Source: Gracilaria gracilis (taxonomy: Eukaryota > Rhodophyta > Florideophyceae > Gracilariales > Gracilariaceae). From it: 64,000 bases of DNA. Both the position numbers and the translations under genes were made by a program. The notes below the pieces were generated by a model. It was not told the origin of the DNA, did no database searches, and was given only the letters and a program-made list of their open reading frames with translations. The first letter of the stretch is position 1. Each line of letters starts with the position of its first letter. Shown one piece after another: positions 31,514-41,676 of the stretch. The stretch is taken from the NCBI GenBank assembly GCA_030374805.1, contig JARGSG010000195.1, positions 806,001 through 870,000 on the forward strand, given 5' to 3'.

Positions 31514-32875
31514 ACTTACCAAAAAGAAGATATCTGCAAAGACAGCTTAATTCAATTCGATATAGAGAGTTTGACCATACCTCCTTTTGCGACTCACTTT
31601 ATCCGACAGCCCTGTGGGCGATCTCAGAGACATCAAAGATGCCGAAGGCGCTCTTCTCCTTTCCGGATGCTACCGTTGGTATGATACACGTAGTTTATTG
31701 GGCCCTCGGTCCATGTTACTAGAAACCTGCAAATAGAACGTCGACGAGCTGCTCGTCGCTGCAAGTGTAAGTTGTCCTTCTTCACGTAAAGTATGTGCAG
31801 GATTGTCAGTAAGAAGCGTAATTTCACTACGTACGTGTACACGGTACACGTAGACGTACACGATACAGTGTAAGCTTACAGCAGTGGTGTTACAACGAAT
31901 GGGAGCCCTCTTACCAGCAGCTGGCAGCAACATACACGTAAGCGCAATAGCATGGGCCACATACGCGTACCGCTGATCCAGTTTAGAAGCTTTCATTAGA
32001 AAGTTGATGAAAAGAGAGACTAAGAATTCATACTCTGACGATTTGAAGTCATCTTGTACAACAGATTTGCGTCTTTTGGTCTGAGGGTGAGATTGCTCAT
32101 GTTCTTGTATCCATAATTTATTCCATAGCAATTGAAAAGAGTTATAGCTACACGGTAGAGTAGACCTACATCTCTATCAATCAAACGAAAGCCAGTTCAG
32201 ATTCATTCAAACAGGCACAACCAAAACCATCGCCTGATCTTGCACTACAACTTGTGTGTGTCTATTCGCATGATCTTCCTCGGCAGAACTTTTGGTGCTC
32301 CCGACCTTCGTGAATCCTGACTCAGGGTGGTGTAAGTTACATATCCAACACTGTACGTGTACACGTAGAAAAACCCAAAAGTAAACAAAAAGGAATTTGT
32401 GTCGTCGTAAACATATCATAGCAGGAGGTCCACCTGATGTAGATATAATGTACAGTATACAATTCACTTGGAGCCTCTATTGGACAGCTGGGTTATTGAC
32501 TGTCAAAACGATGGCCGCGGCCTGTTCACCATTTAGTAGTACTTTGGTACCCGGAAAATACTCCCTGGCCGTTGGCTTCAGCCTTCCCATCTGTCTTTCG
32601 AGCTGCAACCTTTGGCATCCAGTTGTTTGGTATTACTTGAAGCTGTGTAACAGAACTGTGAAGTTATGTCTCTGAGCGCCTTCCAAACTCGTTAAAACTG
32701 ACATGTTTAACGACTTTATCGGCTCTTTTTTTGTCGGTTGGAAAACGTCATGCGCCAAGCCTTTGTCTCCGCTTGCTCTTTTGTTCTGGATGACCCTAAA
32801 TGCAACAGTTCTTACCTAACAGTCAGCAAACAATATTCACGCCTCACAAAACTATAAAAGCCTTGGAAAGGTCAT
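31514..32875. other. Divergent promoter region, APT / lipase
   Basis: 1.36 kb, no supported gene (a 153-codon minus frame at 31670-32131 has no features). It contains an 8-bp inverted repeat CGACGAGC-T-GCTCGTCG (31742-31758), a cluster of ACGTGTAC/GTACACGT units at 31830-31865 and another GTACGTGTACACGT at about 32352-32367. Confidence 0.5.
31830..31865. repeat. ACGT-core palindrome cluster
   Basis: Overlapping self-complementary units (TACGTGTACACG, GTACACGTAGACGTACACG) about 320 bp upstream of the APT start. The same units occur at 20878-20965, 32352-32367 and 62116-62129. Confidence 0.6.
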
Positions 32876-34882
32876 ATGTATTATTGGAGCCGAAAGTTGC
32901 GTTCGCTGGACAGCTCGCGTCCACCAGAAACGCCATCGTCGTCGGAACCACGTGCATCACCAAGTATACCACTTCCAAGCAATTCACTGCATCGCATTCC
33001 TTCGTTGCAAGCCGACTATGATTCTTTGGACGCAAACGACCCTCCGGTTAAAGTTGGATGGCTCCCATCTCTCCCGTTCATGGGAATCAGCCCTCGAGAT
33101 CCCAGTGATCCTTGCTACAGAGCTATTGCAAAGCTGAAAATAATGAAGTCACAGCATGGCATCGAACATGTCAGTCTCCACGATTTCTTTCTGGCTATTG
33201 GCGTGTTTACGAAGATGGTGAACCGCCATACCAGAAAAGCCATAAAGCATTCTCGACATACGTTAGCCTCCAAGGCTAGCTCAGACGAGGGACTCATTGC
33301 TGGCTCTAGTCAATCGTGCAATAACTTATATGCTCAGCAGCTACTGTTATCGGAAGAAGCTCCCGGCGGAGCTGGAACATCCGCATTTGGTGACTTTGAT
33401 GCTCAACGACTTCAGATACCGGAGAGAAGCCCAATCCAAGACATTTCTAACCCACGTCGACGCTCTCTGTCATTCTACCGTGCTAGTAGAAGCACTGACA
33501 CTTCCAAACAACGAAGACGACGATGGTCTCTACCGGAAACGAGTATCCAGGTTCAACCCGATTTGCTTTTCGGCATGTTTTCCGGAGGAAGCACAGCCAT
33601 TCCTCAGTATCCGGAGTGGCGCCCACATGGGTTGAGTTCTTTTATGCATACGCCTCCAGAGGTCCGACCAGAACATGTGCAGTTGATGCATCACATGTTG
33701 CGCCACGCCGAAAGCATCTACGGCTTGCCTCTTAACGTTCCTTCAGCACCACGGGTCTCCCTCACAAATCTGACAGATCGTCGGATTGTGTGTGCGAGGA
33801 CTGGAGTTAGTCAGTCGGATTTGGTGCATACCGTGTTCGAAACGCAGTCTTTCATGCCCGCGCACTATGTTGCTATAGATCGACAGATCAAGGCTATAGT
33901 GGTTTGCATAAGGGGTACGGCAAACTTTGTTGATCTTCTAACGGATATGGCAGCCACGATGGACCCTTTGCGAATTCGACGCGATCGATCTACTTCTGTT
34001 CGTGGAAACGACATAGTAGAAGGCTACGGACATGCTGGTATAGTGAGAAGCGCACGTAATCTCTTTAACAGAATACGTGATATAACTCTACGTTGCCTTC
34101 GTGATAACCAGGGGTTCGAATTGCTTGTCACAGGACATTCTCTTGGAGCGGCCGCTGCGTCTGTGCTTGCACTCATAATGCGGGATGATCCCGCGTTTCC
34201 TCGCGCGACGGCGATATGCATTGCCCCTCCTCCATGTATGACTGTGGAACTTGCAGAAGAAACAGCTTCAAATACCATCACTCTTGTCAATGGGCCAGAT
34301 ATTGTACCGAGATTAAGTGTAGCCGTTTTACTCCCTTTTTTCGCTACAGCTCAGTATGTGTCTTCGTTAAACCCTGGTCAGAAGGCTATGCTCAGCATGG
34401 GTTTAAAAACAACGGTGATTGATTGGAAAGAGCTTTACAGGCATAATCGAGAAAGAGTACCTGAGATGAGGAAGCACCATGAAGGAAAGAGACTGTACAT
34501 TCCAGGAAAAGTGTTTCAACTCGTCCGAAGAAAAAGGACTAGATCGGCTGACTGGCCAAGAACCAGATTTTTCCGGCGGCAAAAAGTGGAGGTAGTCCCG
34601 GTTTCACGTGTGTGCTTTAGCCAAATGCCGGAAAGAGAGCGTGGAATGTTTCTTTCACATGCGCCGTTTAACTACAAGGTTAGCCTGTTGCTTGCTTTGA
34701 AACATCTGCGGTCTAGCCCTCTCAGGGTAATGAATGCGAGATCTGTCCTTAGCAACATATTTTCTTTGCCAGTTGTGTCGAAGCTCAAGCCGGATGTCCA
34801 GGATCATCGCCAAGGCGCCGGGTCTTTGGATGGATTGCTAAGGAAGCTGACGCAAGACGGATCGGAGTCCCCTGTTCCGTGA
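32876..34882 (+). CDS. Class 3 (diacylglycerol-type) lipase
   Basis: 668 residues. The first ~270 are basic and Ser-rich with no fold signature. The lipase_3 domain runs about 275-480: YVAIDRQIKAIVVCIRGTAN (strand and oxyanion turn), then the nucleophile in LLVTGHSLGAAAASVLAL. The probable acid is in LVNGPDIVPRLS and the probable histidine in LSHAPFNYKVSLLLAL. Overall order and the long flanks fit sn-1 diacylglycerol lipase-like proteins, but the four N-terminal membrane helices of animal DAGL are absent. Likely releases fatty acids from glycerolipids. The Arg-rich segment FQLVRRKRTRSADWPRTRFFRR between the acid and the His may bind lipid headgroups. A single exon. Confidence 0.85.
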   Translation: MYYWSRKLRSLDSSRPPETPSSSEPRASPSIPLPSNSLHRIPSLQADYDSLDANDPPVKVGWLPSLPFMGISPRDPSDPCYRAIAKLKIMKSQHGIEHVSLHDFFLAIGVFTKMVNRHTRKAIKHSRHTLASKASSDEGLIAGSSQSCNNLYAQQLLLSEEAPGGAGTSAFGDFDAQRLQIPERSPIQDISNPRRRSLSFYRASRSTDTSKQRRRRWSLPETSIQVQPDLLFGMFSGGSTAIPQYPEWRPHGLSSFMHTPPEVRPEHVQLMHHMLRHAESIYGLPLNVPSAPRVSLTNLTDRRIVCARTGVSQSDLVHTVFETQSFMPAHYVAIDRQIKAIVVCIRGTANFVDLLTDMAATMDPLRIRRDRSTSVRGNDIVEGYGHAGIVRSARNLFNRIRDITLRCLRDNQGFELLVTGHSLGAAAASVLALIMRDDPAFPRATAICIAPPPCMTVELAEETASNTITLVNGPDIVPRLSVAVLLPFFATAQYVSSLNPGQKAMLSMGLKTTVIDWKELYRHNRERVPEMRKHHEGKRLYIPGKVFQLVRRKRTRSADWPRTRFFRRQKVEVVPVSRVCFSQMPERERGMFLSHAPFNYKVSLLLALKHLRSSPLRVMNARSVLSNIFSLPVVSKLKPDVQDHRQGAGSLDGLLRKLTQDGSESPVP

Positions 34883-35845
34883 ACGAAATATGAGTGTCTC
34901 AACTGTGCGAGTCGATGCCAGAATTTTGTGTCCTCTTCCCTGTTGACTGATCAGAAAGATACATGTCTGTCTTCTCGCAAAAATGTGAAGGAGCCAAATC
35001 ATATGTGAGTTGTGATGCTGACAAGCTGCCAGGGCCGTTCCCGCACTGCTTGGATATAAGGTGCAGCCGTTGCTACGGTGTGTATGTCGTACATGATGCA
35101 ACTTTTTCGCATTTGAAGAAGAAGGATTCCATTGAGCACAGGGAGAAAAGCTGGAACGCTGCCTTGTGTTGGCTTGAAACCCAGTAAGATGTTTTCTGGC
35201 ATAGCTTCTTGGACACTGGACGTCATGCTATCTGACCTTTTGAGTACGAGATAAGCGAACAAAAATAATAACCTGTACAGCAACCCCAACAGTTCGAAAA
35301 TGCTCTACCGCAGCTTTTGACAGTTGCACCACAACATATATACTCTGCATTGAACGTATCCCCATTTTCAAGGAAGTTGACAAGCATGACTCATGAACTA
35401 AACAGAGCTCCACATCTGACAAATATGGTTAGGGATTCTAAATGGTCCTCAGTGGAGATAACACCACAAGGATATATTGCACATTGCGGTAACCCTGAAC
35501 CCGCGTCATTGTTAGTATGTAGTTACTGTACAAGGGTAGAGGTTAACGGGTCAGTTGCTCTCGATACGAAAGTAATAGCGCTGGAAGAAAGCTTTATGTA
35601 AACACGATGAACGCCAATAATCATATATCGAGACATTTGGTAAGGGCAATATCAAGCTGGCTTGTGTCGGGCTATTGGTTCCTGCGAGCCTTGCTCGTTG
35701 CTGTGACTCTTCCTTTGAGTCTATATACACGTTGTCTCAGACAAAGGGTTCTCCGAGGGTGCCTCTCTATGTTCTTTTGCGCCGATATGCTGTGTAAGAG
35801 GAAAAGAGTAACTAAATCTCTCGGTTCAATCTGATTATCCCTGGG
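34883..35845. other. Intergenic region between convergent genes
   Basis: 960 bp. Short plus-strand frames (35317-35601, 35607-35834) have no recognisable domain and the first lacks an ATG at its start. Nothing else seen. Confidence 0.5.
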
Positions 35846-36229
35846 TCATTCACACAAGTAGCATTTGCCTCCACACGCAGGACATCTTAACTTTTTATAA
35901 CCAACGCAATCAGGGCAATAAAACACATTAACAGATCGGGGGTTTCGAATAAGCCCCTCGCCCTTGCATTTGGGACAAGAAACAAACCCCGTCCGGTTGC
36001 AGGTTTCACAATCTTCGAGGAATGGAGATTCTAAAGACCCTTGGCTTCTCTTCGATGCTTGCAATGGGCCCTGTTCTTTCACGGAATCATTTGTGTCGAC
36101 TTCGTCATTTACACTGCTTCGGCTTTCGACTTTCTTTGACATAACTACGGTCCTGAGTACACCACAAACATGTACACGAGAACATGTCTTGCCGCTGAGA
36201 ATCACGGAAGGAAAGTTCAAGAAAGCCAT
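35846..36229 (-). CDS. DnaJ-type zinc-finger plastid protein (BSD2/PSA2-like)
   Basis: 127 residues starting MAFLNFPSVILSG, a plastid transit peptide with the N-terminal Phe common in red algae and glaucophytes. The C-terminal 55 residues have four C-x2-C pairs with glycine: CETCNRTGFVSCPKCKGEG, then CPDC and CPACGG, plus the terminal CYLC. This is the cysteine-rich zinc domain of DnaJ without a J domain, as in plant BSD2, PSA2 and LQY1, which assist assembly or disulfide status of Rubisco and photosystems. Which of these it matches cannot be decided. The frame continues 13 codons upstream but only with a TTG, so 36229 is the first ATG. Confidence 0.72.
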   Translation of the reverse strand: MAFLNFPSVILSGKTCSRVHVCGVLRTVVMSKKVESRSSVNDEVDTNDSVKEQGPLQASKRSQGSLESPFLEDCETCNRTGFVSCPKCKGEGLIRNPRSVNVFYCPDCVGYKKLRCPACGGKCYLCE

Positions 36230-36493
36230 TTCACTATCCCAAGGAAGTGCAGAGGCCTTGAAGGCCAACAGCCAACGTGAGTTTCATCAATCCTGGTGAT
36301 CCTGTTTGGGTGCTTGACACAACGCAGGGCACCGATTTTTGTGACATTTTTGTCCCTTTGTAGCCCTTCGAATACAGTACAAAACGGGTATAGTAACGTT
36401 CCGCTACCCCCTACAGATATCTATCCGCGACGAAGACGGCATCATCTCTCACTCTATCGTCTCCTGATCTAGAGTAACAATTAATAAGCAGCA
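36230..36493. promoter_or_regulatory. Short divergent promoter
   Basis: 264 bp between divergent ATGs (zinc-finger protein and OCIA-like protein), the shortest such interval in the window. No TATA recognised. Confidence 0.4.
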
Positions 36494-37106
36494 ATGGCCG
36501 TTCGAAAAGATGTGTTTCATCGTTTCAACTGGGATGACCTTACAAATGCCGAAAAAGATGCAGTGTCTGATGTAATAGGCATTGCCGCGTCTCGAGCAGG
36601 TATTGGGGTCGGTGTAGTTCTGACCACTGCTGCAATTCTCGCAAGCGGTAAGATGAAACTATATGGCAAATTCTTTTAGAATACGATGCTGACAAGCTCT
36701 TCATACGCCTCTTTTTATCTGAATCTGATTTGGCGATCCAGTGAGGAAAGGAAAGCCCCCTTTACCCCGCTACATAACATACGGCGGGCTTTCGTTCTTT
36801 TCTCTCGCAGGAGCGTACATTGGGGGCATTTCCGCGGGTCCATTATACGCACAACGAATCCTGGCTGTACCAGATTCTCGACTCGCTGATGAGCTGCGTA
36901 CTTTTATCGGCGATTGGAAGACCAGACTCCCGAAAGATTTCGATGATTCTAATGTGCAACCCCATGCCCCTCTCCCAGACCCGGACAATCCCGGAAGTGG
37001 AGCGGACGAGATTCCTCCACCGCCTCCCTCTCGAGCGAAAAGTATGGAAAAACTCCGAAACCAGCAATATAGTTGGACGGATCGCATTGGGCTGACTAAG
37101 CCGTAA
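36494..37106 (+). CDS. OCIA-like two-helix membrane protein
   Basis: Spliced CDS join(36494..36647, 36742..37106), 172 residues. The 94-bp intron (GTAAGA...ATCCAG) falls in phase 1; splicing gives ILASVRKGKPPLPRYITYGG. Two Gly/Ala-rich helices (AGIGVGVVLTTAAILA; LSFFSLAGAYIGGISAG) are joined by a short basic loop. They are followed by CQ-free but OCIAD-like YAQRILAVPDSRLADELR and a Pro-rich tail (IPPPPPSRAK). The pattern 'WDDLTNAEKDAV - helix - PRYITYG - GAY/GKxS - pLadeLR' resembles OCIA-domain proteins, which act at mitochondria in complex III assembly and endosomes. Similarity is by eye and weak. The alternative is an unrelated mitochondrial or plastid membrane protein. Confidence 0.6.
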
Positions 37107-37213
37107 GAAAGAGGTTCATACGTGAAACAACTTCTACTACTGTAGTCAGAGTGAAACAGACGCAGTGCAGAATATTTTCCATATAGGGTCCTGCCACCAC
37201 GGAATGCCCCCAG

Positions 37214-38020
37214 TCAAACATCTTCTATTTCCATTGTCTCTGGTTCTTGGGTTGCTATTTGCTGCTGTCTCTGTGTCAGTTCCGTTACAAAATCCCGCTT
37301 CAATGTGGAGGGGCTGAGAAGCTTATTGCATGCAAACTGCGGACATCTGGCAGAGAAATGACTAGGAACCTCGGCGAGAGTAGCTGGGATGGCTCTGCCG
37401 CTTGGGGCATTTGCCTGTATCAACAAGTGGATTGCACCGTTAAGGGAATACACATGACCGCACGCTGAGTTCTTCATGGGATTCTCAAGTGCACACCTGA
37501 GAATAGGGCAGAGGGACTGTACTTGTTGAGTGATCATGTCTTCCTCAATCTCGTTGTCGGTAGTTCCTGTGACCTTTCTTATCATTTTTTCAATGTTCTT
37601 GAGCTCAGAGTCCTTCGCAGCAGTTGCTTTCGCAGTTTGCCTCTTTGCTGAATTCAAACCACGTTGGTAGATTTCCCTGATTTTGGCTGGCTCCAAAGCT
37701 TCATCTCTAGACGCGTCGAAAAGATCTTTTGCAATTGCTCCTCTGCATTTACTGTTGACATTGAGTTTAGCTATGCGGTTACCACATTTCTTCAATATCT
37801 GAAGCTGTGACACGAATAGTACGAACTGGTTAGCAATTCACTTACGAACGAGTTTCATTCCCACGCGACGCACCTTTTTGACTCGCTCATCCAGCTCAGT
37901 CTCTTCATTTGAGGCGACTGAAGTTACAACCTGAATCAATGCAGCCGTTGCGAAACCACAATAGTCTTCCATAGAGGTCCATCTTGTTCTGGAAGCCTGA
38001 AAAAGTTTGCTATGGTCCAT
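37214..38020 (-). CDS. NSE2: E3 SUMO ligase NSE2/MMS21
   Basis: Spliced CDS complement(37214..37804, 37874..38020), 245 residues (human 247). The 69-bp intron has donor GTGCGT, branch site TGCTAAC and acceptor CACAG, phase 0. The more canonical-looking GTAAGT 30 bp further on would shift the frame. Residues 1-130 are helical and charged, the region that wraps the SMC5 coiled coil. The SP-RING follows: LCPILRCALENPMKNSACGHVYSL ... CPQFACNKLL, with the Cys-His zinc site of the second half and the usual loss of the first zinc pair. NSE2 is a subunit of the SMC5/6 complex and sumoylates repair proteins. Convergent with the OCIA-like gene, 107 bp apart. Confidence 0.88.
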
Positions 38021-38735
38021 GACTGGGAAACAAATGCTGCGAGGCTTAGTCAGAGAGCTGTGTTATAGAAGCTACTTCCGAGAAGTAGGCGGCAAAATTA
38101 ACTACCTTGGAACCTATTAGACTTGATTTCGTGGGACTGTGCGGTTCAAGCCATCAGCTCTTTCAGCAATCCATTTCCTTCTGACTTGAGATGGGATGAC
38201 GCTGTATCTACCCTTCAAACCCCCGCCAATTTTGGAATTGTGGCACTCTGGCTAACTGCAAGGCGAAACTCGAGGCGGCATGTCAATATAGCTCTAATTG
38301 GTTTTGACACTACGTTTGGCCGCACTATAGTCCAATCGCCTGCGATCAAATTAACGTGTATTGTTTTGATTCGCTTCCAGCCGAGAGTAGTGAAAGTAGA
38401 AGGAAATATCCAAACATAATTGCAAAATTGGAATCACAACGCGAGGGAGGACGTTCGGCAAGTGTTTGCTGTGCATGACGAAGTGGGACAACGTTCGCAT
38501 ATAGACGCGAGCAAGCTCTTCACTGCGAAACAGTCTTCGGCCCTGCCGTCTCGCTTTGCATCGCCCTCGCGCTCTCAAAGTAACATTCTCCCTCAAAGTT
38601 TGAGAAAGCTTCCGTTTGGAGACCAACCCACGACCCTTCGCCTTCGATTTTTTTCATCCCTCCGCCGCGTCGCCTGTCGCTTTATTTCGGAACGCAACGC
38701 ATCCCAGTTAGCGACGACGTCGCCCTCCCGTCAGC
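38021..38735. other. Divergent promoter region, NSE2 / TAF9
   Basis: 715 bp between divergent ATGs; no supported gene or clear motif. Short frames only. Confidence 0.45.
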
Positions 38736-39620
38736 ATGGAAGCTCAGTCAGGAAAACCTCGCGATGCGCGCATTATAGAAGCCATTCTACGCGCTATGGG
38801 AGTGGATCAGTACGACCCAAGAGTGGTTAATCAACTGCTCGAGTTACTTTATCGTTACGTATCAGGTGTTCTACTCGATGCAAGAAATGTTTGTGAACAC
38901 ACCTTCAAGACACAGATCGACGCCGAAGACATCAAGTTGGCAATCAAATCAACATGCTCGCACAGTTTTCTTCAGCCGCCGCCAAGAGAGGTTACCATGC
39001 GCATAGCAGCCGAGAGAAATAGTGTGCCTCTACCACAAATCGAGCAAATGGCCGGTCTGTCGCTTCCAAAGCCGGAGTATCAACTAACGGAACAAAACTA
39101 CGATTACGTGTTTGACAAGAACCCCGCATCACCAGCCAAACGGGCCAGTCCAACACGGCAGCCAGGAGCCAGTCCGAAACGCCAACGTCTTAGTCCGCAT
39201 CAAAGACCTCACACTGAACCACCGCGTGTACTCAATACAAGCCCAAAATCCGGCACTAGCAACCCGACAGCGACCGTCACCGCCAAGAACACGAGCAGTC
39301 CAATCAACAAAGTGGCGTCACCGGCCAAGGCAACCCCTAATACTAACTCACCCTCTGCTAACCGCCCGATTCAAAATAGTGCTGTTCAATCCAATCCGAG
39401 TACAAACCCGGCCGCCCCTGCAACCAGTCTCCCTGGTCCACAGCAGTCTTTAGGAAGGCAAACCATTCCTGCGTCCATGCTTGCGACTCAACCAACAGCA
39501 CCGCCGGGATGGAACCAAACGGGGCCGGTCCCGATGAACACGCAGTCACCGGGGAGACAAAACGCCAGCGCTGCTGGCAACGTTAACTTACCGTCAACTC
39601 AAAACCCTCCACCATCGTGA
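38736..39620 (+). CDS. TAF9: TFIID/SAGA subunit TAF9
   Basis: 294 residues. The N-terminal histone fold (residues about 6-75: DARIIEAILRAMGVDQYDPR, LLELLYRYVSGVLLDARN, IDAEDIKLAI) is the TAF9 H3-like fold that pairs with TAF6. The conserved extension PREVTMRIAAERNSVPLPQI follows, with LTEQNYDYVF characteristic of TAF9. Residues 125-294 are a Pro/Ser/Asn/Gln-rich tail with an SPKRQRLSP basic patch, absent from short TAF9s and possibly an activator-contact region. The protein acts in the nucleus in TFIID and SAGA. A single exon; the start matches the family N terminus. Confidence 0.95.
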   Translation: MEAQSGKPRDARIIEAILRAMGVDQYDPRVVNQLLELLYRYVSGVLLDARNVCEHTFKTQIDAEDIKLAIKSTCSHSFLQPPPREVTMRIAAERNSVPLPQIEQMAGLSLPKPEYQLTEQNYDYVFDKNPASPAKRASPTRQPGASPKRQRLSPHQRPHTEPPRVLNTSPKSGTSNPTATVTAKNTSSPINKVASPAKATPNTNSPSANRPIQNSAVQSNPSTNPAAPATSLPGPQQSLGRQTIPASMLATQPTAPPGWNQTGPVPMNTQSPGRQNASAAGNVNLPSTQNPPPS

Positions 39621-39773
39621 TGGATAGTGCTTCGCGAATTGAAAAATGTTGTGAGCACAACTCCCACGCATGGGTCTTGTATTTCGTTTTTTTTTTTACG
39701 GGGAAGGGCGTGCATCAACCAATTTTAGTCGCTTGCGCTGAGACATGAAGGCTCTTAGATTGAGTAGACGCAA
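39621..39773. other. Convergent 3' flanks TAF9 / SPP
   Basis: 153 bp with a 9-T run (about 39690-39699). No gene. Confidence 0.5.
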
Positions 39774-40943
39774 CTATTGATCTTTCTTTGACTCCGTGTT
39801 GTCTGTAGTTGACGATGATAAAGTGGAAGGCTCAGTGTCAGGTGTGGGCGTTACTTCCTTCGATGGAGCGCTAGAGTCCAGTGATGCACTTTTCTTGGCT
39901 GCAGCCTTTTCATCTTCTTCCTCGGTATAAGCGATCAGCTCTACCATTTCCCTCTTGACAGCTGACATGGCCAAAGCAGTGAGTAGACATGCGGGAACCA
40001 GGTAAAGTAATGCAGGTTGAGCGGCTTCGAACACAGTCAAGGCGGTATAAGTTGCAACCAAGCCAGCAACATATGCCACGACAGCGCCGAAGAAGTACGG
40101 TAAACGTTTCGGAATGGGTTGGGATAGGTTACAATGCCTGATATCAAAACGAAGCATCAAGGCGATGAATAGACCGGGTATGACGATATCTCCGAGGCCT
40201 AACATAGAAGTATCCTTCGGTCCAGCTCCAAGGTACTTGGGAAAGATGAGTTTAATCGGGCCTTCAAACTGCTTGGCAACCGCCACCATGACGTTGGAGC
40301 CAAATACGCTCTTTGAGCCGAATACCCAGAAGATGTCGTACACAAAGAGGCCAACTAGCAGGACTGCAGCGCTCTTGAAGTCCGGAATAGCAAGCATGTC
40401 AACGGCAGACAGAGCCAATGAAGCAGCGAGAATGTTGTTTGGTAACCACATCCTGGTTTTGTAGTACCAGACAGCAATAGGAGCAGCACAAATAACACCT
40501 AGAAGGTCACACAAGGAAAGCATAACGTAGTCCTTATGGCCGAACTGTTTCTTGAAAACAGGTGGCAACTGCTTGACAGTTTCAAACCAAGCACCCAGAA
40601 CACCTGCGAAAGCAAGAGCGCCAAAGGTAATTCCGTACAAGGTGAGTAGGAATGAAACCCATTCCTTTGGGAGATACTTGAATGCAAGAAACATGCCAAA
40701 CAGAGCCACAGACGCAACAAGCGGGAATCGCATGGCTTGATCTCTGCCGATGACATCGCGCGGGTCAGTATCTCCTTCACGACGCCGTTTCCGCTCACGC
40801 TCTGCAGCGTTGTACGAAGAGATGATGATGATTATGGTGGAAAGACCCATCATCTGCACTGCAGTGGGTACAGGAACAGCCATCGGGGCAAGCAGGAGTG
40901 AAACGAGCCCGACGTAGGAGGCAGAGACCCATTTTGGGGCCAT
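39774..40943 (-). CDS. Signal peptide peptidase (SPP)
   Basis: 389 residues with about nine membrane helices. Active-site motifs of the GxGD aspartyl protease family are intact: VYDIFWVFGS (YD), MLGLGDIVIPGLFIALML (GxGD) and QPALLYLVPA (PAL). The C terminus is a charged, Ser/Thr-rich cytosolic tail (EEEDEKAAAKK...). SPP cleaves signal-peptide remnants and tail-anchored proteins inside the ER membrane. Length and the short N terminus match SPP rather than the SPPL2 subfamily, which has a lumenal PA domain. The tail lacks an obvious KKxx retrieval signal. A single exon. Confidence 0.95.
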   Translation of the reverse strand: MAPKWVSASYVGLVSLLLAPMAVPVPTAVQMMGLSTIIIIISSYNAAERERKRRREGDTDPRDVIGRDQAMRFPLVASVALFGMFLAFKYLPKEWVSFLLTLYGITFGALAFAGVLGAWFETVKQLPPVFKKQFGHKDYVMLSLCDLLGVICAAPIAVWYYKTRMWLPNNILAASLALSAVDMLAIPDFKSAAVLLVGLFVYDIFWVFGSKSVFGSNVMVAVAKQFEGPIKLIFPKYLGAGPKDTSMLGLGDIVIPGLFIALMLRFDIRHCNLSQPIPKRLPYFFGAVVAYVAGLVATYTALTVFEAAQPALLYLVPACLLTALAMSAVKREMVELIAYTEEEDEKAAAKKSASLDSSAPSKEVTPTPDTEPSTLSSSTTDNTESKKDQ

Positions 40944-41676
40944 GATGAATGCAACAAGCGTGAGGGCGAAATGAAAAGTGTAGTGCAGGGGATCAGAGGA
41001 GCAGCAGCCGAGGCGTCTGTGGCAACCAAAAAAGAGTGCAAGCGCGCCAAGAGTGAGCAGAGAAAGGGAGAGAGAGAGAGAGAGCCGGCTCCAAGCTTAA
41101 ACCACAACTCTTCGTGCGTTCGTCATCGTGTATCTATCTACTCGCTCCGCACTCACAGCAACAGGAGCAAGCTTCAGTCAACTTGCAGCCGCTGCAATTG
41201 ACGAACACGGCGCGCAATTGATAGGCTATCAGTTAAATTTTGTGGCCGCCGCAATTGAAACAGCAATGCACTCCACTGCGCCGTTGCGTGTCCGCGTACG
41301 ACAGCGCGCTGGACAGCGGCACTTCAGCTGCAAGCATTTCGCGCATTGTGCAGCTCCTTCCCGTCCCCCCCCCGCACACATCAGCAGCGTAGCTTGGCTC
41401 GTCACCCGCCGTCTGTCACCTTCACAGCTTGCCCTTCAGTACATATCCCTCCGCAGTACCGCCGCGTGTTGTGCTTTGTGAGGATCCTCCGACCGTTGTG
41501 TGTTGGCTTGCTGAAGCGCGCTTCTTTTCATCACTGCTTGCAGCTCGCGAGGCCGCTTGTATTTGCTCACGCTCTTGTTGTTTGTGGCCAACTGTGCTGC
41601 TCCGCTTTGCTTTGCTTTGCTTGCGCTTCGCTGCTACTTTTGGTCGCGTGCTCTTGAGGTGCTTTGCTCTTTCAAA
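40944..41676. promoter_or_regulatory. Divergent promoter region, SPP / calmodulin
   Basis: 730 bp. Contains a GA microsatellite (41067-41084), three CAATTG palindromes (41195-41200, 41215-41220, 41252-41257), one within GGCGCGCAATTG, and a GCTTT pentamer repeat just upstream of the calmodulin ATG (about 41603-41622). No TATA box seen. Confidence 0.45.
41067..41084. repeat. GA-dinucleotide microsatellite
   Basis: About nine GA units in the SPP/calmodulin promoter. Confidence 0.85.

Noticed and set aside
37838..37850. GTAAGT as the NSE2 donor
   Set aside because: Canonical-looking, but phase 1 while both available acceptors are phase 0; GTGCGT 30 bp earlier gives an intact frame.
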